Below, in pieces: positions 1 to 8,349 of a stretch of DNA of 64,000 nt. Position 1 is the stretch's first letter. Each line of letters opens with the position of its first letter. The notes below the pieces were generated by a model. It was not told where the DNA came from, made no database searches, and worked only from the letters and a program-made list of their open reading frames with translations. Location: positions 469,398 through 533,397 of the forward strand of contig NZ_JAJLQY010000005.1 of assembly GCF_020991275.1 (NCBI RefSeq), read 5' to 3'. The translations under genes were made by a program, and so were the position numbers. Source of the stretch: Actinocorallia sp. API 0066. GTDB taxonomy: Bacteria > Actinomycetota > Actinomycetes > Streptosporangiales > Streptosporangiaceae.

Positions 1-1
1 C

Positions 2-55
2 CCGATCGGCCGCCACTACGCCGACGCCGTGCGCGAGGAGGCGGCCGAGCGATGA
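2..55 (+). CDS. C-terminal end of an upstream gene (partial)
   Basis: The last 17 codons of a gene that begins before the window, read as a frame ending ...EEAAER then TGA. Its stop overlaps the ATG of the next gene by four bases (ATGA), so the two are probably translationally coupled. Too little remains to name the product. Confidence 0.6.
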   Translation, partial: PIGRHYADAVREEAAER

Positions 56-1305
56 CCGATGTTGTTGCTTCGCTCGCCTCCGAGGCGGACGCCATGACCG
101 ACCTGCTTGCGGAGCTCGTCAGGGTGCCCAGCGTGGGCGGCGCACCCGGTGAGGTCGATATCCAGAGCCTCCTCGCGGACTGGCTGCGCGCCGAAGGCTT
201 CGAGGTGGACCACTGGGAGCTGCCCATGGCCGCGTTGACGGCCTCCGCAGGGTTCCCCGGCATGGAGGTGCCGCGTGAACGGGCGTGGGGGCTCGTCGCC
301 CGGCTTCCGGGCACCGGAGGCGGCCGCTCCCTCATGTTCAACGGGCACGTGGACGTCGTCCCTCCCGGCGACCTCGCGGCGTGGACGGCCGACCCGTTCA
401 GTGGGCACGTGGAGGACGGGAGGCTGTACGGGCGCGGCTCGTGCGACATGAAGGGCGGGCTGGTGTCCCAGCTCTTCGCCTTGCGCGCGCTCCGGCAGGT
501 CCGCCTACGCGGTGACGTCCTCCTCGCGTGCGTCGTCGGCGAGGAGGACGGCGGCGTGGGCAGCTACGGGCTGCTGGAGCGGGGCTGGCGCGCCGACGCG
601 TGCGTCATCGCCGAGCCGACCGGCCTCGACGCGGTCCCGGCCAACGCGGGGGCGCTCACGTTCCGGCTGCGCGTCCCCGGCCGGGCGGCGCACGCCTCGC
701 GGCGGGACCGGGGCGTCAGCGCCGTCGAGAAGCTCTGGCCGGTGTTCGGGGCGCTGCGGGAGCTGGAGTCGCGCCGCAACGCCGACGTCGACCCGCTCAT
801 GCGCCGCTGGGCGCTGCCGTACGCGATCGAGGTCGGCACCGTGCACGCGGGCGACTGGTCGTCCTCGGTGCCCGGCGAACTCGTCGCCGAGGGCAGGATC
901 GGCGTGAGCCTGGACGAGACCCCTGAGGCCGCCAGAGCGGCGCTGGAGGAGGCGGTGGCGGCCGCCTGCGCCGCCGACCCCTGGCTCCGCGAGAACCCCG
1001 TGGACGTCGAGTTCTGGGGCGGCCAGTTCGCGCCCGGCCTGCTGCCCCGGGAGGACGGCGGGCTGCTCGGCCGACTCTCCGACGCGCACTCTTCCGTCAC
1101 CGGAAGCAAGCCCGCCTCCTGGGGAGCGCCCTTCGGCAGCGACCTAAGGCTGTTGACGGGCCTGGGCGGCATCCCCACCGTGCAGTACGGCCCGGGAGAC
1201 ATCGACCTCGCTCACGGCCCCGACGAGTACGTCCCCCTGTCCGAGGTCGTCACCGCCGCGCAGACGTTGACCGCGTTGGCGCTCGCGCACTGCGAACCCG
1301 CCTAG
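52..1305 (+). CDS. M20 family metallopeptidase (ArgE/DapE-like deacylase)
   Basis: A 417-residue cytoplasmic zinc hydrolase of the M20 family, which remove acyl or amino-acid groups from small amides (acetylornithine, succinyl-diaminopimelate, dipeptides). The metal site is complete: NGHVDVV with H99 and D101, CDMKGG with bridging D132, GEEDGG with the general base and ligand at E164/E165, and a C-terminal HGPDE with H388. The dimerisation domain lies between about residues 200 and 310 (HASRRDRGVSAVEKL region). The ATG follows GAGGAGG at 36-42 and overlaps the preceding stop. The sequence does not fix the substrate, so ArgE, DapE and carboxypeptidase-G2-like roles all remain possible. Confidence 0.85.
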   Translation: MTDVVASLASEADAMTDLLAELVRVPSVGGAPGEVDIQSLLADWLRAEGFEVDHWELPMAALTASAGFPGMEVPRERAWGLVARLPGTGGGRSLMFNGHVDVVPPGDLAAWTADPFSGHVEDGRLYGRGSCDMKGGLVSQLFALRALRQVRLRGDVLLACVVGEEDGGVGSYGLLERGWRADACVIAEPTGLDAVPANAGALTFRLRVPGRAAHASRRDRGVSAVEKLWPVFGALRELESRRNADVDPLMRRWALPYAIEVGTVHAGDWSSSVPGELVAEGRIGVSLDETPEAARAALEEAVAAACAADPWLRENPVDVEFWGGQFAPGLLPREDGGLLGRLSDAHSSVTGSKPASWGAPFGSDLRLLTGLGGIPTVQYGPGDIDLAHGPDEYVPLSEVVTAAQTLTALALAHCEPA

Positions 1306-1321
1306 TTACCGCCGCCGGACG

Positions 1322-2911
1322 TCATCCCAGGGCGGTGCGCAGAGCGGAGAAGGCCACCTTCGGGTCGGTGAGGCCGTGGTACATCGGCGGGATCGGCTTC
1401 GTCACCCCGTAGTGGTGGTAGACGGCGATCATGGCGGTGCGCACCGAGTACTCGACGGTGAAGACGACGTCCTCAGGGACCTCCACGAACTGGCCGAGGA
1501 ACGCGTAGTTCTGCGCGCCCTTCGGGACGACGTAAGGACGGTCGCCGGGGGCCCTGCACTGGAACTGGGCGTCGATGTAGGGCATCTGGACCGTCGTGAC
1601 CTGCGTGGTGGCGCGGACCTCGTCAGCGATGTCGGTGAAGCCGAGGTGGCCCAGCAGCTCGTCCAGGATCTCCGCGCCGGTGCAGTCGTCCATCGGTTTG
1701 CGCACGTGGTCGCCGGGGCGGGTGCCGAACAGGCCGTAGCCCCACAGCGTGTACGTGCCCGGCTCCTGGTTCCGGAAGTGCGGCTGCGCCGGGACCACGA
1801 TGGACAGCAGCCAGGAGGAGTCCTTCCACGTCATGAGGGCGCCCGCCCCCGGCACGTTGCCCGTGTAGGCGGTGATCCGCTCCAGGAGGGCCGGGCTGTG
1901 CAGGGTGAGGGTGAAGGACTCCCACTTGGTCTCGTCCACCGAGCCGCTGAACGCCAGCGGCCGTCCGAAGTCCGGAGCCTTGTCTGCGAGCCGCTCCCAC
2001 AGCCGCCAGGAGCCGTCCCGCTTGTCGCGGATGATCTCAGGGACGGTGGTGCGGTCGCCGTAGGTGGTGTCGGCCGTCATCGAGCCGAGTGTGAGGAACA
2101 CCTTGTCGGCCGCGCCCAGCTCGATCCGCTCTTGGACGCCGTCCTTGACGACGTCCAGGGCGGTCATGCGGCGGCAGGCCGCGTCGGCGAAGTGCGCGTC
2201 GGTGACGGTGACGCCGTACTCGGTGCGCACGCCCTTGCCCTCCAGCCACCGGAGGATCGGCAGGATGACCGAGTCGTACTGGTTGTACCTGCTGCGCCGG
2301 ACGCCCGAGAGCGTGTGGATACGGTCGAACTCCTGCACGAACGCGAGGAAGTAGCGGCGCAGCTCCACCGCCGAGTGCCAGTTCTGGAACGCGAACGTGG
2401 TCCGCCACATGCACCAGAAGTTGCTTTCGAAGAACGACGGCTGGAAGAACTCGTCGATCCTGCGGGAGCCGATGAGGCGTTCGGGCATCGCGAGCAGCCG
2501 CGTCAGGTCGGCCCGCGCGCGGGTGTCGAAGCCCAGGTCGGCGGCGTCGGCGATGGAGCGGTCGGCGAGGATGATCCGGGCCCTGGCGCGGGTCGGGTGC
2601 TCGATGTTGAACGCGAGGAACTCCTGGCGCACCGAGATCACCGGGTCGTCGAGCGTGGGGATGCTCTCCAGGAGGTTCCACAGGCAGACGTAGTGCTCCT
2701 CCTCGAACATCCGGCCGCCGCGCGTCACGTAGCCGCCCTCGGCCGTCGGCGCCTTCGCCCCGTCCATCGAGCCGCCGACGACGGGGAGCTGCTCCAGGAT
2801 CGTGACGCGCTCGCCCGGCACGGCCGCGTCCCGGACGAGGAACGCGGCGGCGGCGAGCGCCCCGACGCCCCCGCCGACCAGAAACACCCTGCCGTCCGCG
2901 CGCTGTTCCAT
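1322..2911 (-). CDS. ohyA: Oleate hydratase (myosin-cross-reactive antigen family)
   Basis: A 529-residue FAD protein that adds water to the cis-9 double bond of unsaturated fatty acids, giving 10-hydroxystearate from oleate; it is associated with membrane fatty-acid detoxification. The N-terminus has a Rossmann dinucleotide site (VGGGVGALAAAAFL) followed by GGSMDG and GGRMFEEEHYVCLW, the family's FAD and catalytic region. Length and overall sequence match the family from end to end. It converges on the M20 gene with a 16-bp gap. A start at 2911 (MEQRADG) is reasonable because the FAD fold begins only eight residues later. The gene stands alone, divergent from the nrd promoter region. Confidence 0.9.
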   Translation of the reverse strand: MEQRADGRVFLVGGGVGALAAAAFLVRDAAVPGERVTILEQLPVVGGSMDGAKAPTAEGGYVTRGGRMFEEEHYVCLWNLLESIPTLDDPVISVRQEFLAFNIEHPTRARARIILADRSIADAADLGFDTRARADLTRLLAMPERLIGSRRIDEFFQPSFFESNFWCMWRTTFAFQNWHSAVELRRYFLAFVQEFDRIHTLSGVRRSRYNQYDSVILPILRWLEGKGVRTEYGVTVTDAHFADAACRRMTALDVVKDGVQERIELGAADKVFLTLGSMTADTTYGDRTTVPEIIRDKRDGSWRLWERLADKAPDFGRPLAFSGSVDETKWESFTLTLHSPALLERITAYTGNVPGAGALMTWKDSSWLLSIVVPAQPHFRNQEPGTYTLWGYGLFGTRPGDHVRKPMDDCTGAEILDELLGHLGFTDIADEVRATTQVTTVQMPYIDAQFQCRAPGDRPYVVPKGAQNYAFLGQFVEVPEDVVFTVEYSVRTAMIAVYHHYGVTKPIPPMYHGLTDPKVAFSALRTALG

Positions 2912-3168
2912 GCCGTCCCCCGATCCTGACGATCCTGACGTTTAAGAGCTTGGGTGCCCGCGGATGGGTGACACCATCGCCCCTGTTTTCCTCCGAAACC
3001 CCTTCTTTTCCGTCAAGTCGCGTCGTCCGAACGCGGTATGCCGGAACACTCCGACCGCGGGATGTGGACCGCGGCGACGGCGCTTAACGTCGGCGGTGAT
3101 GGACGGCGCGACGAGCGCGCCGACCCCACACCCATACGGAGGGGGCCGGATGTGGGGAGGGCTACAGA

Positions 3169-3216
3169 ACTCAAGATGTTGCGGTGGTGTTGAGGATGGA
3201 GGGCTAGATGTAGAGT
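3169..3216 (+). promoter_or_regulatory. Paired NrdR boxes
   Basis: Two 16-bp elements at 3169-3184 (core CAAGATGTTG) and 3201-3216 (core CTAGATGTAG). Each matches 8 of 10 core positions of the NrdR consensus CWATATMTWG. Their starts are exactly 32 bp apart, about three helical turns, which is the usual NrdR box spacing. They lie just before the cobalamin riboswitch of nrdA. NrdR is the universal repressor of ribonucleotide reductase genes. The assignment rests on match and spacing only. Confidence 0.7.
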
Positions 3217-3218
3217 TC

Positions 3219-3403
3219 TGGTGCGCTGGTCCGCTTCCGGGAGGGAGCGGGGAAAGAGGGAACCCGGTGGGAATCCGGGACTGCCCCGCAGCGGTGAAGG
3301 GGAACGGAAGCCGTCAGAAGCACTGGGCCTTTTATGGGTCTGGGAAGCGACGGCCGGTAGGCGAGAGCACGGCGCCCCTGAGTCCGAAGACCTGCCTGCG
3401 CTT
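3219..3403 (+). promoter_or_regulatory. Cobalamin (B12) riboswitch
   Basis: The leader of nrdAB contains the hallmark blocks of the adenosylcobalamin aptamer in order: GGGAACCCGGTGGGAATCC near 3258-3276, the B12 box core CTGCCCCGCAGCGGTGA near 3281-3297, AGCCGTCAGAAGCACTG near 3309-3325, CTGGGAAGCGACGG near 3341-3354, and the closing AGTCCGAAGACCTGCC at 3381-3396. About 115 bases separate it from the nrdA start. It should switch off the B12-independent reductase when cobalamin is available. Confidence 0.92.
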
Positions 3404-3518
3404 GGAGTTCGTCCAACGGCCGCGAGGGACGGCGGAGGACGTGTGCGCGGGGCCGCGCTTCGAGCCCGCGTGCCGTCGTGCCGCGGTGCCCTCCGGCGCA
3501 TGCTGCGAGGGAGAGCAG

Positions 3519-5732
3519 ATGACGGTGACCGTGGTGTCGCAGGGGGACGTGGGCACGGGGGCCGAGGAGCGGGAGCGGGCCATCAGGGAGGCGGCGGCGC
3601 GGGTCGCGGCCGACCCGGGGCAGTCGCGGGTGGCGGCGGGCCTGCTCGCCGAGCTCATCGCCGACGAGGTGGCCGGTGAAGGCGTCACGACGTTCTCGGA
3701 GTCGGTGGCGCTCGCGTTCGCGGAAGGGCTGCTGAACAAGACGACGGCGGCGTTCGTCAGGGCGCACGCGGCGGAGCTCGACGGGCTCGTCGAGCACGCG
3801 GCCGACGGCAGGATGGAGTACTTCGGGCTCCGCACCGTCTACGACAGGTACCTCCTGCGCCATCCCGTCACCCGGAAGGTGATCGAGCGGCCGCAGTACT
3901 TCTTCCTGCGGGTGGCGTGCGGCCTGTCCGACACCGTCGCGGAGGCGGCCGGGCTGTACGGGCTGATGTCGCGCCTGGAGTACCTGCCGTCGTCGCCGAC
4001 GCTGTTCAACTCGGGCGCGGCGCGCGCGCAGCTGTCGTCGTGCTTCCTGCTGGACTCGCCGCGCGACGAGCTGGAGTCCATCTACGAGCGGTACGGGCAG
4101 GTCGCGCGGCTGTCGAAGTACGCGGGCGGCATCGGCATCTCGTGGTCGCGGATCAGGTCGCGGGGGTCGCTGATCCGGGGCACGAACGGCCACTCGAACG
4201 GGATCGTGCCGTGGCTGCGCACGCTGGACTCGTCCGTCGCGGCGGTGAACCAGGGCGGGCGGCGCAAGGGCGCGGCGTGCGTGTACCTGGAGCCGTGGCA
4301 CGCCGACGTCGAGGAGTTCCTCGAGCTGCGCGACAACACGGGTGAGGAGGCGCGCCGCACGCACAACCTGAACCTGGCGAACTGGATCCCCGACGAGTTC
4401 ATGCGGCGGGTCGAGGCCGACGCTGACTGGTCGCTGTTCGACCCGAAGGAGGTGCCGGAGCTCGTCGACCTGTGGGGTGACGAGTTCGACGCCGCCTACC
4501 GGGCCGCCGAACAGGCCGGGCGTTATGTCCGGCAGATCCCGGCGCGCCGCCTGTACGGCCGGATGATGCGGACGCTCGCGCAGACCGGCAACGGCTGGAT
4601 GACGTTCAAGGACGCCGCGAACCGCGCCTGCAACCAGACGGCCGAGCCGGGCAACGTGGTGCACCTGTCGAACCTGTGCACGGAGATCCTCGAGGTCACC
4701 TCCGACGGCGAGACGGCCGTCTGCAACCTGGGCTCGGTGAACCTGGCGCGGCACGTCGGCCCCGACGGGTTCGACTTCGCGCGGCTCCGCGCGACGGTCC
4801 GCACCGCGGTCCGCTTCCTGGACCGGACGATCGACCGCGGTTTCTACCCGACGCCCGAGGCGGAGCGGGCGAACCTCAAGTGGCGTCCGGTGGGCCTCGG
4901 CGTGATGGGCCTCGCCGACGTGTTCTTCACGCTCCGGCTCCCGTTCGACTCGCCTGAGGCGCTCGCGCTGTCCACGGCCATCGCGGAGGAGATCGCGCTC
5001 GCCGCCTACGGGACGTCGGCTGCGCTGGCGGCCGAGCTGGGCGCGCACCCGGCCTACGGCAGCACCCGGGCCGCCCGTGGCGTCCTGCACCCGGACCACT
5101 TCCCGGGCGCCGCGACGCGTCCGGAATGGGCGGACCTGCGGGCGAAGGTCGCCGCGACGGGCCTGCGCAACTCGCTGCTCGTCGCGATCGCCCCGACGGC
5201 GACGATCGCGTCCATCGCGGGCTGCTACGAGTGCGTCGAGCCGCAGGTCAGCAACGTGTTCAAGCGCGAGACGCTGTCGGGCGAGTTCCTCCAGGTGAAC
5301 CGCTACCTGGTCCGCGACCTGGCCGAGCGCGGCCTGTGGATCCCCGAGGTCCGCGACGCCATCAAGCGGGCGGACGGCTCGATCCAGGACCTGCCCGTCC
5401 TGGACGACGACATGAAGCGCCTCTACCGGACGGCCTGGGAGCTCCCGCAGCGCGCGCTGATCGATCTGGCGGCGGCCCGGACGCCGTTCGTCGACCAGGC
5501 CCAGTCGCTCAACCTGTTCATGGCGACACCCACGATCGGCAAGTTGTCGTCGATGTACTCCTATGCCTGGAAGTCCGGGCTGAAGACCACCTACTACCTG
5601 CGGTCCCGTCCGGCGACGCGGATCGCGCAGGCGACCGTCCCGGCCCAGGCGACCCCGACGACGCTCCCGGTGGACGCCGAGGCAGTGGCCTGCTCCCTGG
5701 AGAACCCCGAGATCTGCGAGGCGTGCCAGTAA
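3519..5732 (+). CDS. nrdA: Class Ia ribonucleoside-diphosphate reductase, large (alpha) subunit
   Basis: This 737-residue subunit reduces ribonucleoside diphosphates to deoxyribonucleotides for DNA synthesis, working with the radical-bearing NrdB. The active-site residues are present: C175 (SSCFLL), N-L-C387-T-E389, C402 (AVCNLG), the radical-transfer pair Y692-Y693 (TTYYLR), and a C-terminal cysteine cluster (CSLENPEICEAC) for thioredoxin-type re-reduction. The ATG at 3519 is chosen because it follows GAGGGAG and lies just after the riboswitch; the open frame extends upstream to 2964 only through regulatory sequence. The N-terminus lacks the KRDG-type ATP-cone motif of E. coli NrdA, so activity-site allostery may differ. 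NrdB overlaps by one base. Confidence 0.95.
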   Translation: MTVTVVSQGDVGTGAEERERAIREAAARVAADPGQSRVAAGLLAELIADEVAGEGVTTFSESVALAFAEGLLNKTTAAFVRAHAAELDGLVEHAADGRMEYFGLRTVYDRYLLRHPVTRKVIERPQYFFLRVACGLSDTVAEAAGLYGLMSRLEYLPSSPTLFNSGAARAQLSSCFLLDSPRDELESIYERYGQVARLSKYAGGIGISWSRIRSRGSLIRGTNGHSNGIVPWLRTLDSSVAAVNQGGRRKGAACVYLEPWHADVEEFLELRDNTGEEARRTHNLNLANWIPDEFMRRVEADADWSLFDPKEVPELVDLWGDEFDAAYRAAEQAGRYVRQIPARRLYGRMMRTLAQTGNGWMTFKDAANRACNQTAEPGNVVHLSNLCTEILEVTSDGETAVCNLGSVNLARHVGPDGFDFARLRATVRTAVRFLDRTIDRGFYPTPEAERANLKWRPVGLGVMGLADVFFTLRLPFDSPEALALSTAIAEEIALAAYGTSAALAAELGAHPAYGSTRAARGVLHPDHFPGAATRPEWADLRAKVAATGLRNSLLVAIAPTATIASIAGCYECVEPQVSNVFKRETLSGEFLQVNRYLVRDLAERGLWIPEVRDAIKRADGSIQDLPVLDDDMKRLYRTAWELPQRALIDLAAARTPFVDQAQSLNLFMATPTIGKLSSMYSYAWKSGLKTTYYLRSRPATRIAQATVPAQATPTTLPVDAEAVACSLENPEICEACQ

Positions 5733-6730
5733 TGACCCTGCTCGACCCCGGCATGGACCTGACCCTGCGGCCCATGCGCTACCCCGACTTCTACGAGCGG
5801 TACCGGGCGGCGATCCGCAACACGTGGACCGTCGAGGAGGTGGACCTCGCCTCCGACCTCGCGGACCTGGCGAAGCTGACGCCGGAGGAGCTGCACCTGG
5901 TGAAGCGGCTCGTCGCGTTCTTCGCGACGGGTGACTCGATCGTGGCCAACAACCTCGTCCTGAACCTGTACAAGCACGTCAACAGCCCTGAGGCGCGTCT
6001 CTATCTGTCGCGGCAACTGTTCGAGGAGGCCGTGCACGTCCAGTTCTACCTGACGCTGCTGGACACCTACCTGCAGGAGGACGAGGAGCGCGTCCAAGCG
6101 TTCGCGGCGATCGAGCACATCCCGTCGATCCGGGCGAAGGGCGAGTTCTGCTTCAGGTGGATCGACTCGATCTCGCGCCTCGACGAGCTGCGGACGCGGG
6201 AGGACAGGCGCGGCTTCCTGCTGAACCTGATCTGCTTCGCCGCGTGCATCGAGGGCCTGTTCTTCTACGGCGCCTTCGCTTACGTGTACTGGCTGCGTTC
6301 GCGGGGGCTGCTCAACGGCCTTGCGTCCGGGACGAACTGGGTGTTCCGTGACGAGTCCCTGCACATGGAGTTCGCGTTCTCGGTCGTGGACACGGTGCGC
6401 GCCGAGGAGCCCGACCTGTTCGACGACAAGCTCGCCGCGCAGGTCACCGAGATGCTGGAGGAGGCGGTGGCGGCCGAGCTGGCGTTCGCGCACGACCTGT
6501 GCGGCGACGGCCTGCCCGGGATGTCGGCCGCGGACATGCGCGCCTACCTGGAGTTCGTCGCGGACCGGCGGCTGGCCCGGCTGGGCATGCCGCAGCGGTA
6601 CGGGACGGCGAACCCGTTCGCGTTCATGGAGCTCCAGGACGTCCAGGAGCTGTCGAACTTCTTTGAACGGAGGGTGTCGGCTTACCAGGTCGCGGTCGAA
6701 GGATCGGTCTCCTTCGACGAGGATTTCTAG
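5732..6730 (+). CDS. nrdB: Class Ia ribonucleoside-diphosphate reductase, small (beta) subunit
   Basis: A 332-residue ferritin-fold protein that houses the diiron centre and tyrosyl radical driving NrdA. The six metal ligands fall at the E. coli spacings: D68, E99, H102, E174, E208 and H211. The radical tyrosine is Y106, four residues after H102 (EAVHVQFY), so this is a radical-Tyr class Ia/Ib type and not a Phe-substituted class Ic. The ATG at 5732 shares one base with the nrdA stop (TAATG), implying coupled translation and stoichiometric production. A strong hairpin follows, and no nrdS-like regulator comes after it. Confidence 0.95.
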   Translation: MTLLDPGMDLTLRPMRYPDFYERYRAAIRNTWTVEEVDLASDLADLAKLTPEELHLVKRLVAFFATGDSIVANNLVLNLYKHVNSPEARLYLSRQLFEEAVHVQFYLTLLDTYLQEDEERVQAFAAIEHIPSIRAKGEFCFRWIDSISRLDELRTREDRRGFLLNLICFAACIEGLFFYGAFAYVYWLRSRGLLNGLASGTNWVFRDESLHMEFAFSVVDTVRAEEPDLFDDKLAAQVTEMLEEAVAAELAFAHDLCGDGLPGMSAADMRAYLEFVADRRLARLGMPQRYGTANPFAFMELQDVQELSNFFERRVSAYQVAVEGSVSFDEDF

Positions 6731-6739
6731 ATCCTCGTG

Positions 6740-6796
6740 GTGCGGGTCCCGGCTCACGAGCCGTGTTCGTCGGGGCCCAGGGGTCGGGACCCGCAC
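6740..6796 (+). terminator. Hairpin terminator after nrdAB
   Basis: A perfect 12-bp inverted repeat, GTGCGGGTCCCG at 6740-6751 and CGGGACCCGCAC at 6785-6796, begins ten bases after the nrdB stop. The loop is long (33 bases) and there is no U-tract, as is common in high-GC actinobacteria. Confidence 0.6.
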
Positions 6797-6892
6797 CTGC
6801 CTCGCTGATGCGAATGTAAGAAGGTTGTCACTCCAGCAAATGCGAGGTGTGAGAGGTTCTATCCCTTGTATGTGCATAGGTAGGGTGATGAT

Positions 6893-7279
6893 GTGACGAC
6901 GTTCCGGATCAGCGAGGCCGCCGAACTGCTCGGCGTCAGCCCGGACACCGTCCGGCGGTGGGTCGACGGAGGCAGGCTCGCCGCCGAGCGCGACGACAAC
7001 GGGCACCGGCTCGTGACCGGCGCCGCGCTCGCCGTGTTCGCCCGCGCCCAGGTGGGCGAGGGCGGCGGGGAGGGCAGGTCGTCGGCCCGCAACCGGTTCC
7101 GCGGCATCGTGACGGAGGTCCGCAGGGACTCCGTCATGGCGCAGGTGGAGCTGGCGGCGGGGCCGTTCCGGGTCGTCTCGCTGATGAGCAGGCAGGCCGC
7201 CGACGAGCTGGGGTTGGAGCCCGGGGTCGTCGCGGTCGCCGTCATCAAGTCCACGAACGTCGTCGTGGAGCTGCCGTGA
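6893..7279 (+). CDS. Helix-turn-helix protein with a TOBE/Mop molybdate-binding domain
   Basis: A 128-residue two-domain protein. Residues 1-50 form an excisionase/MerR-type helix-turn-helix (FRISEAAELLGVSPDTVRRW). Residues about 65-128 form a Mop/TOBE domain (RNRFRGIVTEVRRDSVMAQV...IKSTNVVVELP) that binds molybdate or another oxyanion. It heads the modABC cluster, so a molybdate-responsive regulator or molybdate store is the likely role. The GTG start at 6893 lies seven bases after AGGTAGGG. A TATG-N2-CATA inverted repeat at 6869-6878 just upstream could be its own operator (inference). Confidence 0.82.
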   Translation: MTTFRISEAAELLGVSPDTVRRWVDGGRLAAERDDNGHRLVTGAALAVFARAQVGEGGGEGRSSARNRFRGIVTEVRRDSVMAQVELAAGPFRVVSLMSRQAADELGLEPGVVAVAVIKSTNVVVELP

Positions 7280-7298
7280 CGCATCGAAGGAGACCCCC

Positions 7299-8066
7299 AT
7301 GTTCAAGCGCGCCCTCACCCTGGCGCTGCCCGCGCTGCTCGCCCTGACGACCGCCGCCTGCGGCGGTTCGAGCGGCGACGGCGCGGCGAAGGAGACGACG
7401 CTGACGGTGTTCGCCGCCGCCTCCCTCACCGAGACGTTCACCGAGCTCGGCAAGTCCTTCGAGGCGGCGAACGACGGCGTCACCGTGAAGTTCAACTTCG
7501 GGTCGAGCGCGACCCTCGCCCAGCAGATCACCCAGGGCGCGCCCGCCGACGTGTTCGCCGCGGCGAGCCCCGCGACGATGCAGACCGTGGCGGACGCGGC
7601 GCTGGCCGAGGCGCCGACGACGTTCGTGAGCAACAAGCTGGAGATCGCGGTGCCCGCGGGCAACCCGGCGAAGGTCGACGACTTCGCCGACCTCGCGAAC
7701 AAGGGCGTCAAGGTGGCGCTGTGCGCCGAGCAGGTGCCGTGCGGCGCGGCCGCGAAGAAGGCCATCGAGGCGGCCGGGCTGAAGATCACGCCGGTCACCC
7801 TGGAGCAGGACGTCAAGGCGACGCTCACGAAGGTCACCCTGGGCGAGGTGGACGCGGCGCTCGTCTACCGCACCGACGTCATCGCGGCGGGCGACAAGGT
7901 CGAGGGCATCGAGTTCCCCGAGGCTGAGAAGGCGATCAACGACTACCCGGTGGCGGTCCTGAAGAACGCTCCGGCCAAGGACCTCGCCCAGCTGTTCGTC
8001 ACCCTCGTCCTCTCCCAGCAGGCCAAGGACCTCTTCACCAAGGCGGGCTTCACCACCACCCCGTAA
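7299..8066 (+). CDS. modA: Molybdate ABC transporter, substrate-binding lipoprotein
   Basis: A 255-residue periplasmic-type binding protein anchored outside the membrane by a lipid. The signal peptide ends in a lipobox, LTTAAC, with the modified cysteine at about residue 21. The mature part shows ModA features: LTVFAAASLTETF, FNFGSSATLAQQI, GAPADVFAAA and VDAALVYRTDV. It captures molybdate or tungstate and delivers it to ModBC. An AAGGAGA ribosome site precedes the ATG at 7299. The gene is 20 bases downstream of the HTH-TOBE gene and separated from modB by 283 bp of repeats. Confidence 0.93.
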   Translation: MFKRALTLALPALLALTTAACGGSSGDGAAKETTLTVFAAASLTETFTELGKSFEAANDGVTVKFNFGSSATLAQQITQGAPADVFAAASPATMQTVADAALAEAPTTFVSNKLEIAVPAGNPAKVDDFADLANKGVKVALCAEQVPCGAAAKKAIEAAGLKITPVTLEQDVKATLTKVTLGEVDAALVYRTDVIAAGDKVEGIEFPEAEKAINDYPVAVLKNAPAKDLAQLFVTLVLSQQAKDLFTKAGFTTTP

Positions 8067-8080
8067 CCCCGGGGCCGCCC

Positions 8081-8250
8081 GTAGGCCGACCGGGCGGGAC
8101 GCTTCGTAAGCGAACCGCCCGGTGGCGTCGATAGGCCGAGAGCCCGAAGGCGTTCCCAGACGGACCGCCCGGGGATGCCCGTGGGCCGACAGCCCCGACG
8201 CGTTCGTAACTGGACGACCCGGAGACGCCTATAGGCGATCGACGGGAAGT
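8081..8250 (+). repeat. 50-bp tandem repeat in the modA-modB gap
   Basis: Three full copies and one partial copy of a degenerate unit. The anchor TAGGCC, TAGGCC, TGGGCC, TAGGCG occurs at 8082, 8132, 8182 and 8232, an exact 50-bp period. Copy 1 contains a strong hairpin: ACCGGGCGG at 8089-8097 pairs with CCGCCCGGT at 8115-8123, around an inner CGCTT/AAGCG stem. That hairpin could attenuate or stabilise the 3' end of modA mRNA. The 283-bp gap between modA and modB holds nothing else that I recognise. Confidence 0.8.
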
Positions 8251-8349
8251 CAGCGGGTTGCCGGGGGCGTCGTCGGCTGACGGGGTCCCCGGCTCGGGCG
8301 GTCTTGGCGGTCTTGGCAGGCTTGTGAGGAAGGGACGGGAGGTGGGGGT

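Noticed and set aside
1376..2929. 517-codon plus-strand frame over oleate hydratase
   Set aside because: Shadow; low-complexity Arg/Val/Glu text.
2964..3518. N-terminal extension of nrdA by 185 codons
   Set aside because: It is open only because of high GC. It covers the NrdR boxes and the B12 riboswitch, and the text is random; ATG 3519 has a strong ribosome site.
3204..5099. 631-codon antisense frame over nrdA
   Set aside because: Arg/Pro/Gly-rich shadow of a GC-rich gene; no domain, no ribosome site.
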